From NCBI GenBank assembly GCA_018661465.1, contig JABJIC010000030.1, forward strand, positions 62,001 to 126,000: a DNA stretch of 64,000 nt, read 5' to 3'. This stretch comes from Gammaproteobacteria bacterium (GTDB lineage Bacteria > Pseudomonadota > Gammaproteobacteria > Pseudomonadales > Pseudohongiellaceae). Below are positions 44,384 through 53,547 of this stretch, in pieces (within the stretch, counting starts at the first letter, position 1; each line of letters opens with the position of its first letter). Position numbers and translations under genes: made by a program. The notes under the pieces were generated by a model. The model worked only from the letters and a program-made list of their open reading frames with translations, made no database searches and was not told where the DNA came from.

Positions 44384-45694
44384 CTACTCTGGTTTTTCCC
44401 TAAGAGCTAGAAAATAAAACAGCAGGCCGGAACCAATAATTCCCAGCCCGAACAGACCTTCCACCGGCCTGCTGATCAATACAAACCACAAAGTCCAACC
44501 GGTTAAAGCCAGATAGATAAGAGGCGTAATCGGGTACATAAATGTTTTGTATGGTCTCGGCAGATCGGGCTCCCTCCATCGAAGTACAAAAGCTCCTAAT
44601 ACCGTTGCAAAGCTGTTTAGAGCAAGCGTAAATCCAGAAAAAACCAAAATTGATTCGAAGGTTGATGAAAAGATAAATAGCATTGCGATTGTAGATTGAA
44701 GATAAATCGCATTTGCAGGCACGCCATTTTTGTTTGTTTTTCCCAGTACGTTGAGTGCTTTAAAATCCTCGCCGATTACCTGGATAACTCTTGGCCCAGC
44801 AATGGTCATTGCGCTAACCGTAGAAATCAGTAGCAGGGCGAGTACGAAACCAATGAAGCGACCTCCCACATCTCCAAAAGCAGCCTCGGCTGAAATAAAT
44901 CCCACCTCAACCTGACCGGCCATGGCTTCCATGGGCGCAGTGTAAAGAAACACAAAATTAAGAAGCACATAAAGGGTGGTTACGATAAGCGTTCCGCTAA
45001 TCAATACCCAGGGCAGAGTTTTCTGTGGATTCTCTAATTCACTGGATAAATAAGTAGCGGCATTCCACCCGGCGTAGGCATAGCTGACGTAAATCAGAGA
45101 GACAGCAAAAGTGCCGCTGGTGAGCAGGCTGCCATCTCCCTGAACAGGAAGAAAAGTTACTGGCTGTGGGGTGTCGATTGCAACAATCGCGGCAAAGGAA
45201 AAAATAACAATTATTGCGAGCTTGATAATCGTCAGAACAACTTGTGTTGCGCCACTGTTACGCCGGTTTGTTGCATGAATTACAGTTAGAGCGAGGAGTA
45301 GCGAAGCGGCTAGTATTTTCTCCGCCATATCGCTTAAGCCGTCAGGTGACAGAGTCGAGGCATAGGCTGCAAAGGTTATTGCTGCCAATGCCACTGGTCC
45401 GGAGAAACCAACCGTGGATGAAACCCAGCCAGAAACAAAGCCGGCCGACGGGTGATAGATGTGGGTTAGAAAATTATACTCTCCACCGGAGCGGGGAAGA
45501 CTTGCACCCAGTTCCGCATAAGTCATTGCGCCGCATAAGGCAGTCAATCCGCCAACTGCCCACAGCATTAACAATACAAAGCCTGAGCTTATATCGAGCA
45601 GCTGAAAGCCAAGGCTGGTAAAGACACCTGTGCCGATCATATTGGCGACTACGACGGCGGTAAGGGTTACATAGCGAAATTTGTCCGACTGCAT
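44384..45694 (-). CDS. APC-superfamily amino acid permease
   Basis: The protein has 436 residues and 12 predicted helices. The first helix begins VVVANMIGTGVFTSLGF, where the unwound GTG-type segment binds the substrate amino group. TALCGAMTYAELGASLPRSGGEYNFL is the hallmark second/third helix region. It imports amino acids or related amines; specificity is not predictable. It is convergent with the Usp gene, with 6 bases between stops. Confidence 0.92.
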   Translation of the reverse strand: MQSDKFRYVTLTAVVVANMIGTGVFTSLGFQLLDISSGFVLLMLWAVGGLTALCGAMTYAELGASLPRSGGEYNFLTHIYHPSAGFVSGWVSSTVGFSGPVALAAITFAAYASTLSPDGLSDMAEKILAASLLLALTVIHATNRRNSGATQVVLTIIKLAIIVIFSFAAIVAIDTPQPVTFLPVQGDGSLLTSGTFAVSLIYVSYAYAGWNAATYLSSELENPQKTLPWVLISGTLIVTTLYVLLNFVFLYTAPMEAMAGQVEVGFISAEAAFGDVGGRFIGFVLALLLISTVSAMTIAGPRVIQVIGEDFKALNVLGKTNKNGVPANAIYLQSTIAMLFIFSSTFESILVFSGFTLALNSFATVLGAFVLRWREPDLPRPYKTFMYPITPLIYLALTGWTLWFVLISRPVEGLFGLGIIGSGLLFYFLALREKPE

Positions 45695-45934
45695 GAACTG
45701 TCCATGTTGAAGAATGTCAGGAAGCGCTATTATTGCGGTGAATGCGGGGTACGTCTATCGGAATAGCGCATGTTGGGAAGCTTTAGCGTTTTACAGGGTC
45801 CTTATAAGTATTGAATCCATTCGAGGCTTTCGATAGGCTGGAGTGGTGTGAGCTAAAGCATAATCTTTGTATTTCAGCCTTGTCCCACGCGATCAAGCCT
45901 TTGGGTTGAAGTAACAATTCAGGAGTTAACAAAG

Positions 45935-46225
45935 ATGAGATCTGTAGTAATTTTCGCAACAGCTATGATGCTGGCTGCCTGTGCATCCGATTCATCCACT
46001 CCGAGACCAAGACTGCCTACCGATGCCGAAGTCGAGCAATACAATGCCCAAGTGCCGAGAGATCAGCAAATTGTTTGTCGAATGGAAACCAAGCTTGGAA
46101 GCCGCTTCCCTCGAAGAGCATGCTACCGGGTTGGATATCTGGAAGAATTGAACGATCAAGGCCAGGATGTTGTAGACTTAATGCAAATTGATGGTTTATT
46201 GGACAGCCAATTACACTATCAATAA
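45935..46225 (+). CDS. Small lipoprotein of unknown function
   Basis: The protein has 96 residues. The signal peptide ends in a lipobox (LAACAS). The mature part has PTDAEVEQYNAQVPRDQQIVC and SRFPRRACYRV, with a Cys pair that could form a disulfide. A ribosome binding site, CAGGAG, precedes the ATG at 45935. The last codons and stop lie in a 12-base tandem repeat (TATCAATAAAGT, 46217-46248). I do not recognise the family. Confidence 0.75.
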   Translation: MRSVVIFATAMMLAACASDSSTPRPRLPTDAEVEQYNAQVPRDQQIVCRMETKLGSRFPRRACYRVGYLEELNDQGQDVVDLMQIDGLLDSQLHYQ

Positions 46226-46253
46226 AGTTATCAATAAAGTTATCAATGTTTAT

Positions 46254-47408
46254 TTATCGATATCGCAGCATTTCTCTATTGAGTTGATCTACCCTCGTAA
46301 CGCCGAGTAGTTTCATGTCGCGTTCGATTTCGGTTTTAAGATTTTGTAATGCGCGTTCAACTCCAGGCTGCCCTGCGGCAGAAAGAGCGTAAAGATACAT
46401 GCGCCCGCCTGAACAAGCTTTTGCGCCAGCGGCCAATGCTTTCATTACATGACTTCCTCTGCGTACTCCGCCATCGAGAATTATATCCACATCATCCCCT
46501 ACTGCGTCTGCAATCTCGGAAATTTGGTCGAAAGGAGAGCGGGAGCCATCCAGTTGCCGACCTCCATGATTGGAAACCATGATCGCATCGGCGCCGATAT
46601 CGACAGCTTTTTTGGCGTCGGCAACACTCATAATCCCTTTTAAACAAAATGGGCCATTCCATTTTGCACGCAGTGCTTCGGCGTCGGACCAATCCATAGA
46701 CTGATCGAGCATTTCGGCAAAGTAATCACCAATGCTTACCGCCACGTTTGATCCTTTTTGTACGAAGTCTTTAAGTTCCGCTAACTCGAATGAGTCTCGT
46801 AAAAAATAGTTCGCGGCCCAACCCGGATGGGTAGCAAAACTTAGCAGGCTCTTAAGTGTCAATCGTGGTGGTGAAGTAAATCCAGTGTAGAGATCTCTCT
46901 CTCGATTTCCTCCGGTGATAGTGTCCACTGTGAGGGCGAGGGCATTGAATCCGGCAGCCTGTGCGCGGTCAACCATTGCGTCATTTAGTCCTCTGTCTTT
47001 GTGAAAATAGAACTGGAAAAGTTTCGGAGTGGAAATCATCTCGCCAATCTCCGCCAAACTTACCGTGCCGAGAGCTGAAACGCCGAACATGGTGCCGAAT
47101 TTTTCTGCAGCACGAGCCACTGCGCGTTCACCATCGTGATGAAATAGGCGCTGAAGAGCAGTGGGAGAGCAGAAAATTGGCATATCCAGCTTCTGCCCCA
47201 TCACAGTTACCGACATATCGATTTCTTCCACACCGGCCAAGACGTTAGGAACGAGGTCGCAATCGTCAAATGCAGAGGTATTTCTGCGGTAGGTGATTTC
47301 GTCATCTGCCGCGCCATCAATATAGTGAAAAATGGGACCGGGAAGTCGCTGTTTGGCTAAAAGGCGGAGATCTTCCACGTTGTGGCAATTCTTGAGGCGT
47401 CTGAACAT
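46254..47408 (-). CDS. FMN-dependent alpha-hydroxy-acid dehydrogenase (lactate dehydrogenase LldD family)
   Basis: The protein has 384 residues. FMN and substrate residues are visible: FCSPTALQRLFHHDGE, ALTVDTITGGNRERDL, FCLKGIMSVADA with the flavin-contacting Lys, and VSNHGGRQLDGS with the catalytic His. ILDGGVRRGSHVMKALAAGAKAC forms the phosphate loop. The enzyme oxidises L-lactate or another (S)-2-hydroxy acid. No lactate permease or LldR regulator adjoins it, so substrate identity is uncertain. Confidence 0.93.
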   Translation of the reverse strand: MFRRLKNCHNVEDLRLLAKQRLPGPIFHYIDGAADDEITYRRNTSAFDDCDLVPNVLAGVEEIDMSVTVMGQKLDMPIFCSPTALQRLFHHDGERAVARAAEKFGTMFGVSALGTVSLAEIGEMISTPKLFQFYFHKDRGLNDAMVDRAQAAGFNALALTVDTITGGNRERDLYTGFTSPPRLTLKSLLSFATHPGWAANYFLRDSFELAELKDFVQKGSNVAVSIGDYFAEMLDQSMDWSDAEALRAKWNGPFCLKGIMSVADAKKAVDIGADAIMVSNHGGRQLDGSRSPFDQISEIADAVGDDVDIILDGGVRRGSHVMKALAAGAKACSGGRMYLYALSAAGQPGVERALQNLKTEIERDMKLLGVTRVDQLNREMLRYR

Positions 47409-47573
47409 ATTGCTAGCTCTATCTATTGCTTATATGACTCGCATTATCTATGGAAAGACTCAAGAATCGAAGGCCTTATTGAAACAAACTGAAACAATAT
47501 AGCTCTCCCGAATAGGCTCGTTCTTCCTTATACTGTGCTAATCTTCCAATTAATCGTGGAACCAGTGGAAAAG

Positions 47574-48431
47574 ATGAAAATGTTCAGCAAACAGTTACTT
47601 GCCCTTGCTCAAAGACTTGGGTTGTATTGCATCTTGGCTCTCTTACCGGTCTCCGTTCTGGGCCAGAACATCGCAGTTACTCACTGTCAGGGTGCCTGCC
47701 CTCAATATGCCTCCAATATAGTCGCCAACCAGGCAAAAATTGTAATTCATCATGTTTACGCGGCTGGCTTGAATAACGACTCGGGAATGCCCGATTGGGT
47801 GGCATATCATTTAAGCAGTGATGCTGTAGGTGTTGCCTCTTTGTTACCGCGAAACTGGCAGTCTGACAGTCTGTTAAGGTTTTCAGACGCAGGAGATCTA
47901 ATTGAAGTAGGCGATTCTGAATTTTCGCTAGCGCAAATTAGCGCGGATACGAGCGCCTATGCCGGGCTTGGTGCGCCCGATATGCAGGAAGAGGAAACGG
48001 TTCGCCTTGCGCCAATGACAAGTTTCGCAAACACACCTTATTGGCCTGAACTTAATAACATAAGCAATATGGTTCCAATGCCAGCCAATCTTAGATTAGG
48101 TGCATGGCTAAAGCTTGAACAGGCGTTGAATCAGCTTGTTGACACCGAAGAAGATCTCTATGTCGTAAGCGGTCCTCTGTTCCTTATAAGTCAGCCATTG
48201 AGCACCTCCCTGCAGGGAACTGATTTTGGACCGGCTGCGTATTACAAAATAGTATCCAGTGATGACGGATTTCTGTCCTTCATGTTTCCAGAAAATATGC
48301 AGCGATATGAATCATTCTGTGACAGGCGTATGGCGCTGGATCAGATTGAGGGCATGAGTGGTCTAAATATTTTTCCGGGACGAGAACCAAAAGAGTCTGT
48401 CAAATTACTTGATGCTTTGGGTTGTGGTTAA
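47574..48431 (+). CDS. Secreted DNA/RNA non-specific nuclease homologue, probably catalytically inactive
   Basis: There are 285 residues from the ATG at 47574 (GTGGAAAAG upstream), with a signal peptide ending LGQ. The sequence tracks Serratia nuclease: CQGACP, IVIHHVYAAGLNN, PDWVAYHL, PRNWQSD, NNISNMVPM, LGAWLKLE and VVSGPLF. The Arg57-equivalent (Arg93) and Glu127-equivalent (Glu182) are kept. However, the catalytic DRGH is replaced by ETVR (His89 position is Arg144), and the Mg-binding Asn119 position is Arg174. The fold is therefore present without the general base and metal ligand. It may be a binding protein or an inactive relic. Residue equivalences are from memory of the Serratia sequence. 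Confidence 0.8.
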   Translation: MKMFSKQLLALAQRLGLYCILALLPVSVLGQNIAVTHCQGACPQYASNIVANQAKIVIHHVYAAGLNNDSGMPDWVAYHLSSDAVGVASLLPRNWQSDSLLRFSDAGDLIEVGDSEFSLAQISADTSAYAGLGAPDMQEEETVRLAPMTSFANTPYWPELNNISNMVPMPANLRLGAWLKLEQALNQLVDTEEDLYVVSGPLFLISQPLSTSLQGTDFGPAAYYKIVSSDDGFLSFMFPENMQRYESFCDRRMALDQIEGMSGLNIFPGREPKESVKLLDALGCG

Positions 48432-48562
48432 CTCCCGTTTCACCGTTTGAATAATGTTGTAGTGCACTATTTATTTTGAAAGAATAATTAGTAATAAAGA
48501 ATGCTTGTTAAGAAAGAGCAGCTACAGTTCGATCAATCTGATTTTCTGATACGGAGCACATA

Positions 48563-49585
48563 ATGAAAAAAATCAGCTCACAATTTATTTCTAGCAGCTT
48601 ACTGGTGATCGCCAGTACTTTTTCACTAGCAATTTTTGCTGCAGACAATTATACGGTTCCCAAAACTGAATGGGGCCAACCTGATCTGCAAGGTGTTTGG
48701 AATTTTTCATCCGATACTCCCATGCAAAGACCCTCAAGATTTGGTGACAGACAGTTTCTAACTCCTGAGGAGCTCATTGAGATTCAGGCGCGAAGAGCAT
48801 CTGCTGATGCCAGCAACGATGGGGCTATCAATGTTGAAGGAGTTGATGGGTCCTATAATGATTTCTGGGTTGAGAATGCCGGAATTGGTGGCGACGCCCG
48901 TACATCTCATATCGTCTATCCGGAAAATGGCAGACTGCCGTCTCTTGTGGAAGGAGCTATTGCCAATCAGGGAGTCTATGGTGGAGGCACTACTGGCGAG
49001 TCACGCCCGGTACGAATATCTGCTGGCGGCATTGGTACCGATGGACCTGAAGACAGAGGTCTTTCTGAACGATGTATCATTGGATTTAATGGCGGGCCAC
49101 CGTTTGTTCCCAGCCTGTACAATAACAATGTGCAAATTTTTCAGAGTAAAGATCATGCAGTACTGATGACTGAAATGATTCACGATTCACGCATTGTGCC
49201 CCTGTTTGATTCCGCAGATGATTTGTCTGCCCTCGACGATCAGCTGAGATTATGGACTGGAGATTCCAGAGGCTACTGGGACGGAAATACATTAGTGGTT
49301 AAAACAAGAAATTTTAATGGGCTCGCCGCAAGTTTTGGTTCAGCAGGAACATCGTTCGATAAGGTTTTAACAGAGCGTTTTACAAGAGTAGGTCCGGTTA
49401 CCGTAAATTACGAATTCACAGTCGATGATCCTTCTACTTATACAGATAGATTCACAGCGATCGTGCCAATGACTAAAGTGGCGGGTCAGCTCTATGAATA
49501 TGCCTGCCACGAAGGTAACTATGGAATGGTAAATATCTTGCGCGGTGCCAGAGTGCAAGAGAGACTCGAGCAGGAGTCACGTTAG
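48563..49585 (+). CDS. Conserved secreted protein of unknown function (paralogue of 35444-36439)
   Basis: The protein has 340 residues with a signal peptide ending IFA/AD. It has the same three landmarks as its paralogue: QPDLQGVWNFSSDTPMQRP near the start, LWTGDSRGYWDGNTLVVKT in the middle, and YEYACHEGNYGMVNILRGAR at the end. A Gly-rich insertion (GVYGGGTTGE) is not shared. It is a single gene with its own upstream region and no enzymatic assignment. The following DUF6122-like frame starts in the same reading frame directly after its TAG stop. Confidence 0.85.
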   Translation: MKKISSQFISSSLLVIASTFSLAIFAADNYTVPKTEWGQPDLQGVWNFSSDTPMQRPSRFGDRQFLTPEELIEIQARRASADASNDGAINVEGVDGSYNDFWVENAGIGGDARTSHIVYPENGRLPSLVEGAIANQGVYGGGTTGESRPVRISAGGIGTDGPEDRGLSERCIIGFNGGPPFVPSLYNNNVQIFQSKDHAVLMTEMIHDSRIVPLFDSADDLSALDDQLRLWTGDSRGYWDGNTLVVKTRNFNGLAASFGSAGTSFDKVLTERFTRVGPVTVNYEFTVDDPSTYTDRFTAIVPMTKVAGQLYEYACHEGNYGMVNILRGARVQERLEQESR

Positions 49586-49627
49586 ACTAGTAGTCTAGCG
49601 TCTCCAGCTGCACTAAGGGTTGGCACT

Positions 49628-49945
49628 ATCTCAATTCATCTGATACTTCACTTTCTGGTGCCTGCTGGAATTGTAGCTGGATTCTTTCGCAAGCAGTGGC
49701 GGCGAGCCTATTTAATAATGATCGGAACTATGGTGGTCGACCTCGATCATCTTCTTGCTGATCCGATATACGACCCAGGTCGTTGCAGTATAGGATTTCA
49801 TCCGCTTCATGAACCCATTCTGTTTGCGCTCTATTTCGGCCTCTGTTTTCATTCCAAGACTAGATATATAGGTCTCGGGCTCGTGGTTCATATGGCTCTG
49901 GATTCTTTGGATTGCCAGCTCACCAATGGAATTTGGTTCGTCTAG
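49628..49945 (+). CDS. DUF6122-like small membrane protein with a non-standard start
   Basis: There are about 105 residues. The family core VDLDHLLADPIYDPGRCSIGFHPLHEP is clear, with helices on both sides. The first ordinary start is GTG at 49658, but that would remove HLILHFLV, which looks like the family's N-terminal helix. Upstream in frame there is no ATG, GTG or TTG back to the preceding TAG at 49583. ATC at 49628, 8 bases after AAGGG (49615-49619), is the best-placed candidate. The gene may use ATC, or its ATG may have mutated. If only GTG is accepted, the gene is 49658-49945. Confidence 0.65.
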   Translation: MSIHLILHFLVPAGIVAGFFRKQWRRAYLIMIGTMVVDLDHLLADPIYDPGRCSIGFHPLHEPILFALYFGLCFHSKTRYIGLGLVVHMALDSLDCQLTNGIWFV

Positions 49946-49995
49946 GAAAATATTGTTAAGGTAGTGGAAATAAAATGCCACTAAGGTTCATAGCT

Positions 49996-50286
49996 ATGAT
50001 TTATAACAACGTTCTACTTACTGTGAATAAGGACAGCGATGTAGAAGAGGTTAGAGGCCTGTTGGCAGAACAAGCCAGGCGCTCAAGCGAAGAACCGGGT
50101 TGTGTTCGTTTCGAGGTCTATCAATCACAGGCCGAAATTGGTCAGTTTTTTCTTGTGGAGCAATGGGAGACTCAGGAAGATCTCGATGCGCATAAACAAG
50201 CAAAAGCATTTACCGAACTCTATATTCCCAAAGTAATACCTCTGGTCAGCAGAACGCCTCATCCATCAGATCTTGTGTGGCCCTAG
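49996..50286 (+). CDS. ABM-family monooxygenase/quinol monooxygenase-like protein
   Basis: There are 96 residues from the ATG at 49996, which has AAGG 9 bases upstream and gives the usual family start IYNNVLLTV. An ATG at 49975 in frame is the longer alternative. The ferredoxin-like ABM fold is shown by ARRSSEEPGCVRFEVYQS, FFLVEQWETQEDLDAHK and AFTELYIPKV. The family includes YgiN-type quinol monooxygenases and small cofactor-free enzymes. The exact role is unknown. Confidence 0.85.
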   Translation: MIYNNVLLTVNKDSDVEEVRGLLAEQARRSSEEPGCVRFEVYQSQAEIGQFFLVEQWETQEDLDAHKQAKAFTELYIPKVIPLVSRTPHPSDLVWP

Positions 50287-50333
50287 TTTTTTCAGGGTTG
50301 GCCTAAGCTTGAGCGGGAAGAACAGGAAGTTAC

Positions 50334-51527
50334 ATGAAGTTAGCAAAACAATTAGAAAAGCTTGGTACGGAAACAGCGTTTTCTGTATCCGCGGCGGCTG
50401 CAGCCTGGGGGGCGAAAGGCAACAAGATATATCCTTTCCACCTGGGGGATATAAATATTGCCACTCCGCGAAATATTATTGAGGCAACAGAGAAGGCGAT
50501 TGCAGATGGCTTTACCGGTTACTGTCCCGGAGCCGGAATTCCGGAATTGCGAGAGGCGATTGCCAGAGACGTAGGCAGTAAGAGGCAGTTGAATTACAGC
50601 GATTCGAATGTTTCCATTCAGCCTGGAGGAAAGCCGGTGATTGGAAAATTTCTCGCTGCCGTGATGAATCCAGGAGATGAAGTCCTCTATCCAAATCCTG
50701 GATACCCCATCTATGAATCCCAAATTGAATACCAGGGTGGTGTTGCTGTTCCTTATGGATATATGGAGACAGAGAACGGTTTTGATCTCGACATGGAAGC
50801 TATCAGGAGAGCCATTAACCCAAACACCCGCGTGCTTATCTACAATAATTTTCAGAACCCGAATGGTGCGCAATCCTCGCCCGAAGAGATGCGGCAACTT
50901 GCAAAATTGGCCATTGAAAATGATCTATGGGTTTTGAGTGACGAAGCGTATTTTGAAATTCAATACGCCAACAAAGCCGAATCAATAGTAAGTATCGATG
51001 GCATGCAGGAGCGAAGTGTCATTCTCTATACCTGTTCGAAACGCTTCGCCATGACGGGTTGGCGCCTGGGAGCAGCGATTGGGCCCCAGAATGTTATCGA
51101 TGTCATTAACAAGATGAATACTAATATCGAATCCTGTACTACACATTTCATTCAGAAAGGAATGGTGGAAGCGATCGAAGGAGACTCTTCCGGACCTGAA
51201 GCGATTATCGAAGAATTGAGAAAGCGCAGAGATGCTGCGGTTGAAGGTCTCAATGGGATTGCAGGAATTAGAATCGCAGCACCTGAAAGTACTTTTTATC
51301 TTTTCCCTAATGTATCGTCGATCATGCAACGGAAAGGCTTTCACAATGTTAATCAGCTTATGGATGAAGCCTTGATAGAAACCAATGTATCTTTCTGTAC
51401 TCGCAATCATTTTGGTCGACCAACGCCCGGCGAGAAAGACTTCTATATCCGATTTGCCTACTCAGGTATTGGGGTAGCAGATATAGAGGAAGGCCTGGAA
51501 AGATTAAAAACTTATTTCGAAAAGTAG
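50334..51527 (+). CDS. PLP-dependent aminotransferase class I/II (cytoplasmic)
   Basis: The protein has 397 residues. Fold type I features are GGKPVIGKFLAAVMNPGDEVLYPNPGYP, NNFQNPNGAQSS, LSDEAYFEI (Asp binding the pyridine N) and the PLP-binding Lys236 in TCSKRFAMTGWRLG. It resembles aspartate/aromatic aminotransferases of the AspB group. There is no signal peptide, unlike the two aminotransferase-fold proteins downstream. A 72-base gap precedes the NIPSNAP gene. Confidence 0.93.
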   Translation: MKLAKQLEKLGTETAFSVSAAAAAWGAKGNKIYPFHLGDINIATPRNIIEATEKAIADGFTGYCPGAGIPELREAIARDVGSKRQLNYSDSNVSIQPGGKPVIGKFLAAVMNPGDEVLYPNPGYPIYESQIEYQGGVAVPYGYMETENGFDLDMEAIRRAINPNTRVLIYNNFQNPNGAQSSPEEMRQLAKLAIENDLWVLSDEAYFEIQYANKAESIVSIDGMQERSVILYTCSKRFAMTGWRLGAAIGPQNVIDVINKMNTNIESCTTHFIQKGMVEAIEGDSSGPEAIIEELRKRRDAAVEGLNGIAGIRIAAPESTFYLFPNVSSIMQRKGFHNVNQLMDEALIETNVSFCTRNHFGRPTPGEKDFYIRFAYSGIGVADIEEGLERLKTYFEK

Positions 51528-51599
51528 AAAGACAGAGTATGTTTGCCTACAGCGGTCGCGTTGTGTGGCGTAAATTTTGGAAAATAGAGAGGATTTAGA

Positions 51600-52073
51600 A
51601 TGAAAAAGTTTGGAATAAAAGAATTAGTATTGATAGTTATCGCTAGCTTCGGCTTCGCAAATTTAAGCAATGCCCAGAATGGGCCTCCACCCTGTGGACC
51701 GGCTGCTGATCTGTCTTCAGACCTGGGGGCAAACGTTGCTGCCGATTCCCGTTGCTTCGAGCTGCGCATGTATACAGCAGAGCCAGAAGTGGATGGAGTT
51801 GGTGGTATCAACAATCTCCATCAAAGATTTCGTGAGCAAGAAGTAGCTATCTTCGAAAAGCTCGGAGCCCAGGTGTTGGCGGTTTGGCAGCGGTTGGATG
51901 ATCCCAACACCCTGGTGTGGATGTTGGCCTATAGAGACCGTGCCCACCGGCAGGAAGTTTGGGAAGCCTTTGGCACAGATCCGGAATGGATAGCATTGCG
52001 TGAGAAGTACCCTGTGCCTATTTCAGCCGAGACATATACGATGAGTGCAACCGACTATTCCAATTTTAAATAG
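51600..52073 (+). CDS. Secreted NIPSNAP-family protein
   Basis: The protein has 157 residues with a signal peptide ending SNA/QN. The NIPSNAP core is seen in CFELRMYTAEP, LHQRFREQEVAIFEKLGAQVLAVWQ, LVWMLAYRDRAHRQEVWEAFGTDPEW. The family has a dimeric alpha-beta barrel-like ferredoxin fold, and its bacterial role is unsettled. It lies between the cytoplasmic aminotransferase and the first Tat-exported one. Confidence 0.88.
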   Translation: MKKFGIKELVLIVIASFGFANLSNAQNGPPPCGPAADLSSDLGANVAADSRCFELRMYTAEPEVDGVGGINNLHQRFREQEVAIFEKLGAQVLAVWQRLDDPNTLVWMLAYRDRAHRQEVWEAFGTDPEWIALREKYPVPISAETYTMSATDYSNFK

Positions 52074-52156
52074 CAAAAAGCAAATAAAAGCTTTTGCGGA
52101 TTAGCTTAAGAAGGAATATCCTGCTTCAAAGCTCTAAAAATAATAAGGAGAAGGTA

Positions 52157-53509
52157 ATGAGCAGTATCGGAGAACTCAATAGAAGAACCTTTCTTAAGAA
52201 CGCAGGAATTACAGCAGTAGCGGGGGCTGCGGGCGCATTGTCTAGCACTGCGGCGCAGGCAGCCCCAGCGCCACACGCCAGAATGAACGGTGGAAAATAC
52301 GACTTCGATACCGTTTATAATCGGGTAGGGTCCAACTGCTCCCGCTGGGACGGTGCCGCCGCTCCTTACCCCGAGGGTGTCTTCAAGTACGGCATGGGTG
52401 TGGCTTCGCAGGATTTCGAGTGTGCACCTTGTATTACTGAAGCACTTGCCGAGCGGGTTCAGCACCACAATTGGGGCTATATGGCAGGTGCCCAGACGGA
52501 CACCTTAGTAGAGTCCATTATCAACTGGAAAGGCGAGCGCAATAACCTTGACCTCGACCCTGACAGTATTACTGTATCTGATGGAGTCTACCCAGGTATG
52601 ATCGCCGCGATGCGCGCGTTTGTGCCAGCCGGTGGTAAGGCGCTAATCATTACTCCCGCCTATTCTGGTTTCTACTCAATGGCTCGCGCTGCCAATATAG
52701 GCACAGTCGATAGTCAAATGAAGATTGTTGCAGGTCGTTATGAGCCCGATTGGGCGGATCTGGAATCGAAGATGACATCGGACGTTCGGGTGCTGATCGT
52801 ATGTAACCCACAAAACCCTACTGGCAATGTTTGGCGTGCAGATGAACTAGAGCGTATGGGTAGGTTAGCCCTAGACAACGATGTAGTCGTTCTTTCGGAC
52901 GAAATTCACTGCGACGTCGTTCGTCGTGATCACAAATTTACACCTTTCGCCTCCCTGGCTGACAGAGCTGTAGCAGATAACAGCATATCGTTTACTGCTA
53001 TCAGCAAAACCTTCAATATGGCTGGCTTGAAGAACGCCTATTACTATTCATCTAATCCCACACTGCTTGGTCGTGTTGATCAATATCACCGAGCAGAGTT
53101 AAGTACGCTGGGAATGGTAGCTACCGAGGCGGCTTATAAGCATGGTGGTGACTGGTTCGATCAGGCCAATGCATATATGGATGATAATCATCAATTTATT
53201 GAAGACTACGTAAAGGCTAATTTGCCGAACGTGGGGTATACCCGCAACGAAGGAACCTATATGACTTTCCTGGATTTTTCCAAAGTGATTGCTGCTTTGG
53301 GTCCTGAAGAGTTGATGGCTGCTTATGATCGTGAAACAGCTGACCAGGCATTTCGAGAATGGCTGGTTTATAACTCTGGAGTCTATCTGAATTACGGCAC
53401 AAGTTATGGCGCCGGCGGAGAAGGCCATGTTCGTTTGAATGTTGCTTCATCACGCTTGATACTCAATGAAGCCTTTGACGCAATCGCCGCGGCCATACGC
53501 AATGCATAA
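52157..53509 (+). CDS. Tat-exported PLP-dependent aminotransferase/C-S lyase (MalY/PatB-like)
   Basis: There are 450 residues from the ATG at 52157, with AAGGAG upstream; the frame extends to 52094 without a site. The N-terminus has a strong Tat signal, NRRTFLKNAG, a hydrophobic Ala-rich stretch and a STAAQA/AP cleavage region. The fold type I enzyme has NPQNPTGNVW, VVLSDEIHCDVV and PLP-binding Lys284 (TAISKTFNMAGLKNAY). Similarity to MalY/PatB suggests cystathionine beta-lyase or aminotransferase activity. An exported PLP enzyme of this fold is uncommon, and Tat would allow cofactor loading before export. Confidence 0.9.
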   Translation: MSSIGELNRRTFLKNAGITAVAGAAGALSSTAAQAAPAPHARMNGGKYDFDTVYNRVGSNCSRWDGAAAPYPEGVFKYGMGVASQDFECAPCITEALAERVQHHNWGYMAGAQTDTLVESIINWKGERNNLDLDPDSITVSDGVYPGMIAAMRAFVPAGGKALIITPAYSGFYSMARAANIGTVDSQMKIVAGRYEPDWADLESKMTSDVRVLIVCNPQNPTGNVWRADELERMGRLALDNDVVVLSDEIHCDVVRRDHKFTPFASLADRAVADNSISFTAISKTFNMAGLKNAYYYSSNPTLLGRVDQYHRAELSTLGMVATEAAYKHGGDWFDQANAYMDDNHQFIEDYVKANLPNVGYTRNEGTYMTFLDFSKVIAALGPEELMAAYDRETADQAFREWLVYNSGVYLNYGTSYGAGGEGHVRLNVASSRLILNEAFDAIAAAIRNA

Positions 53510-53547
53510 ATGAAGTGTAAGAAGTTACTCAGACGAGGAAAAACACA

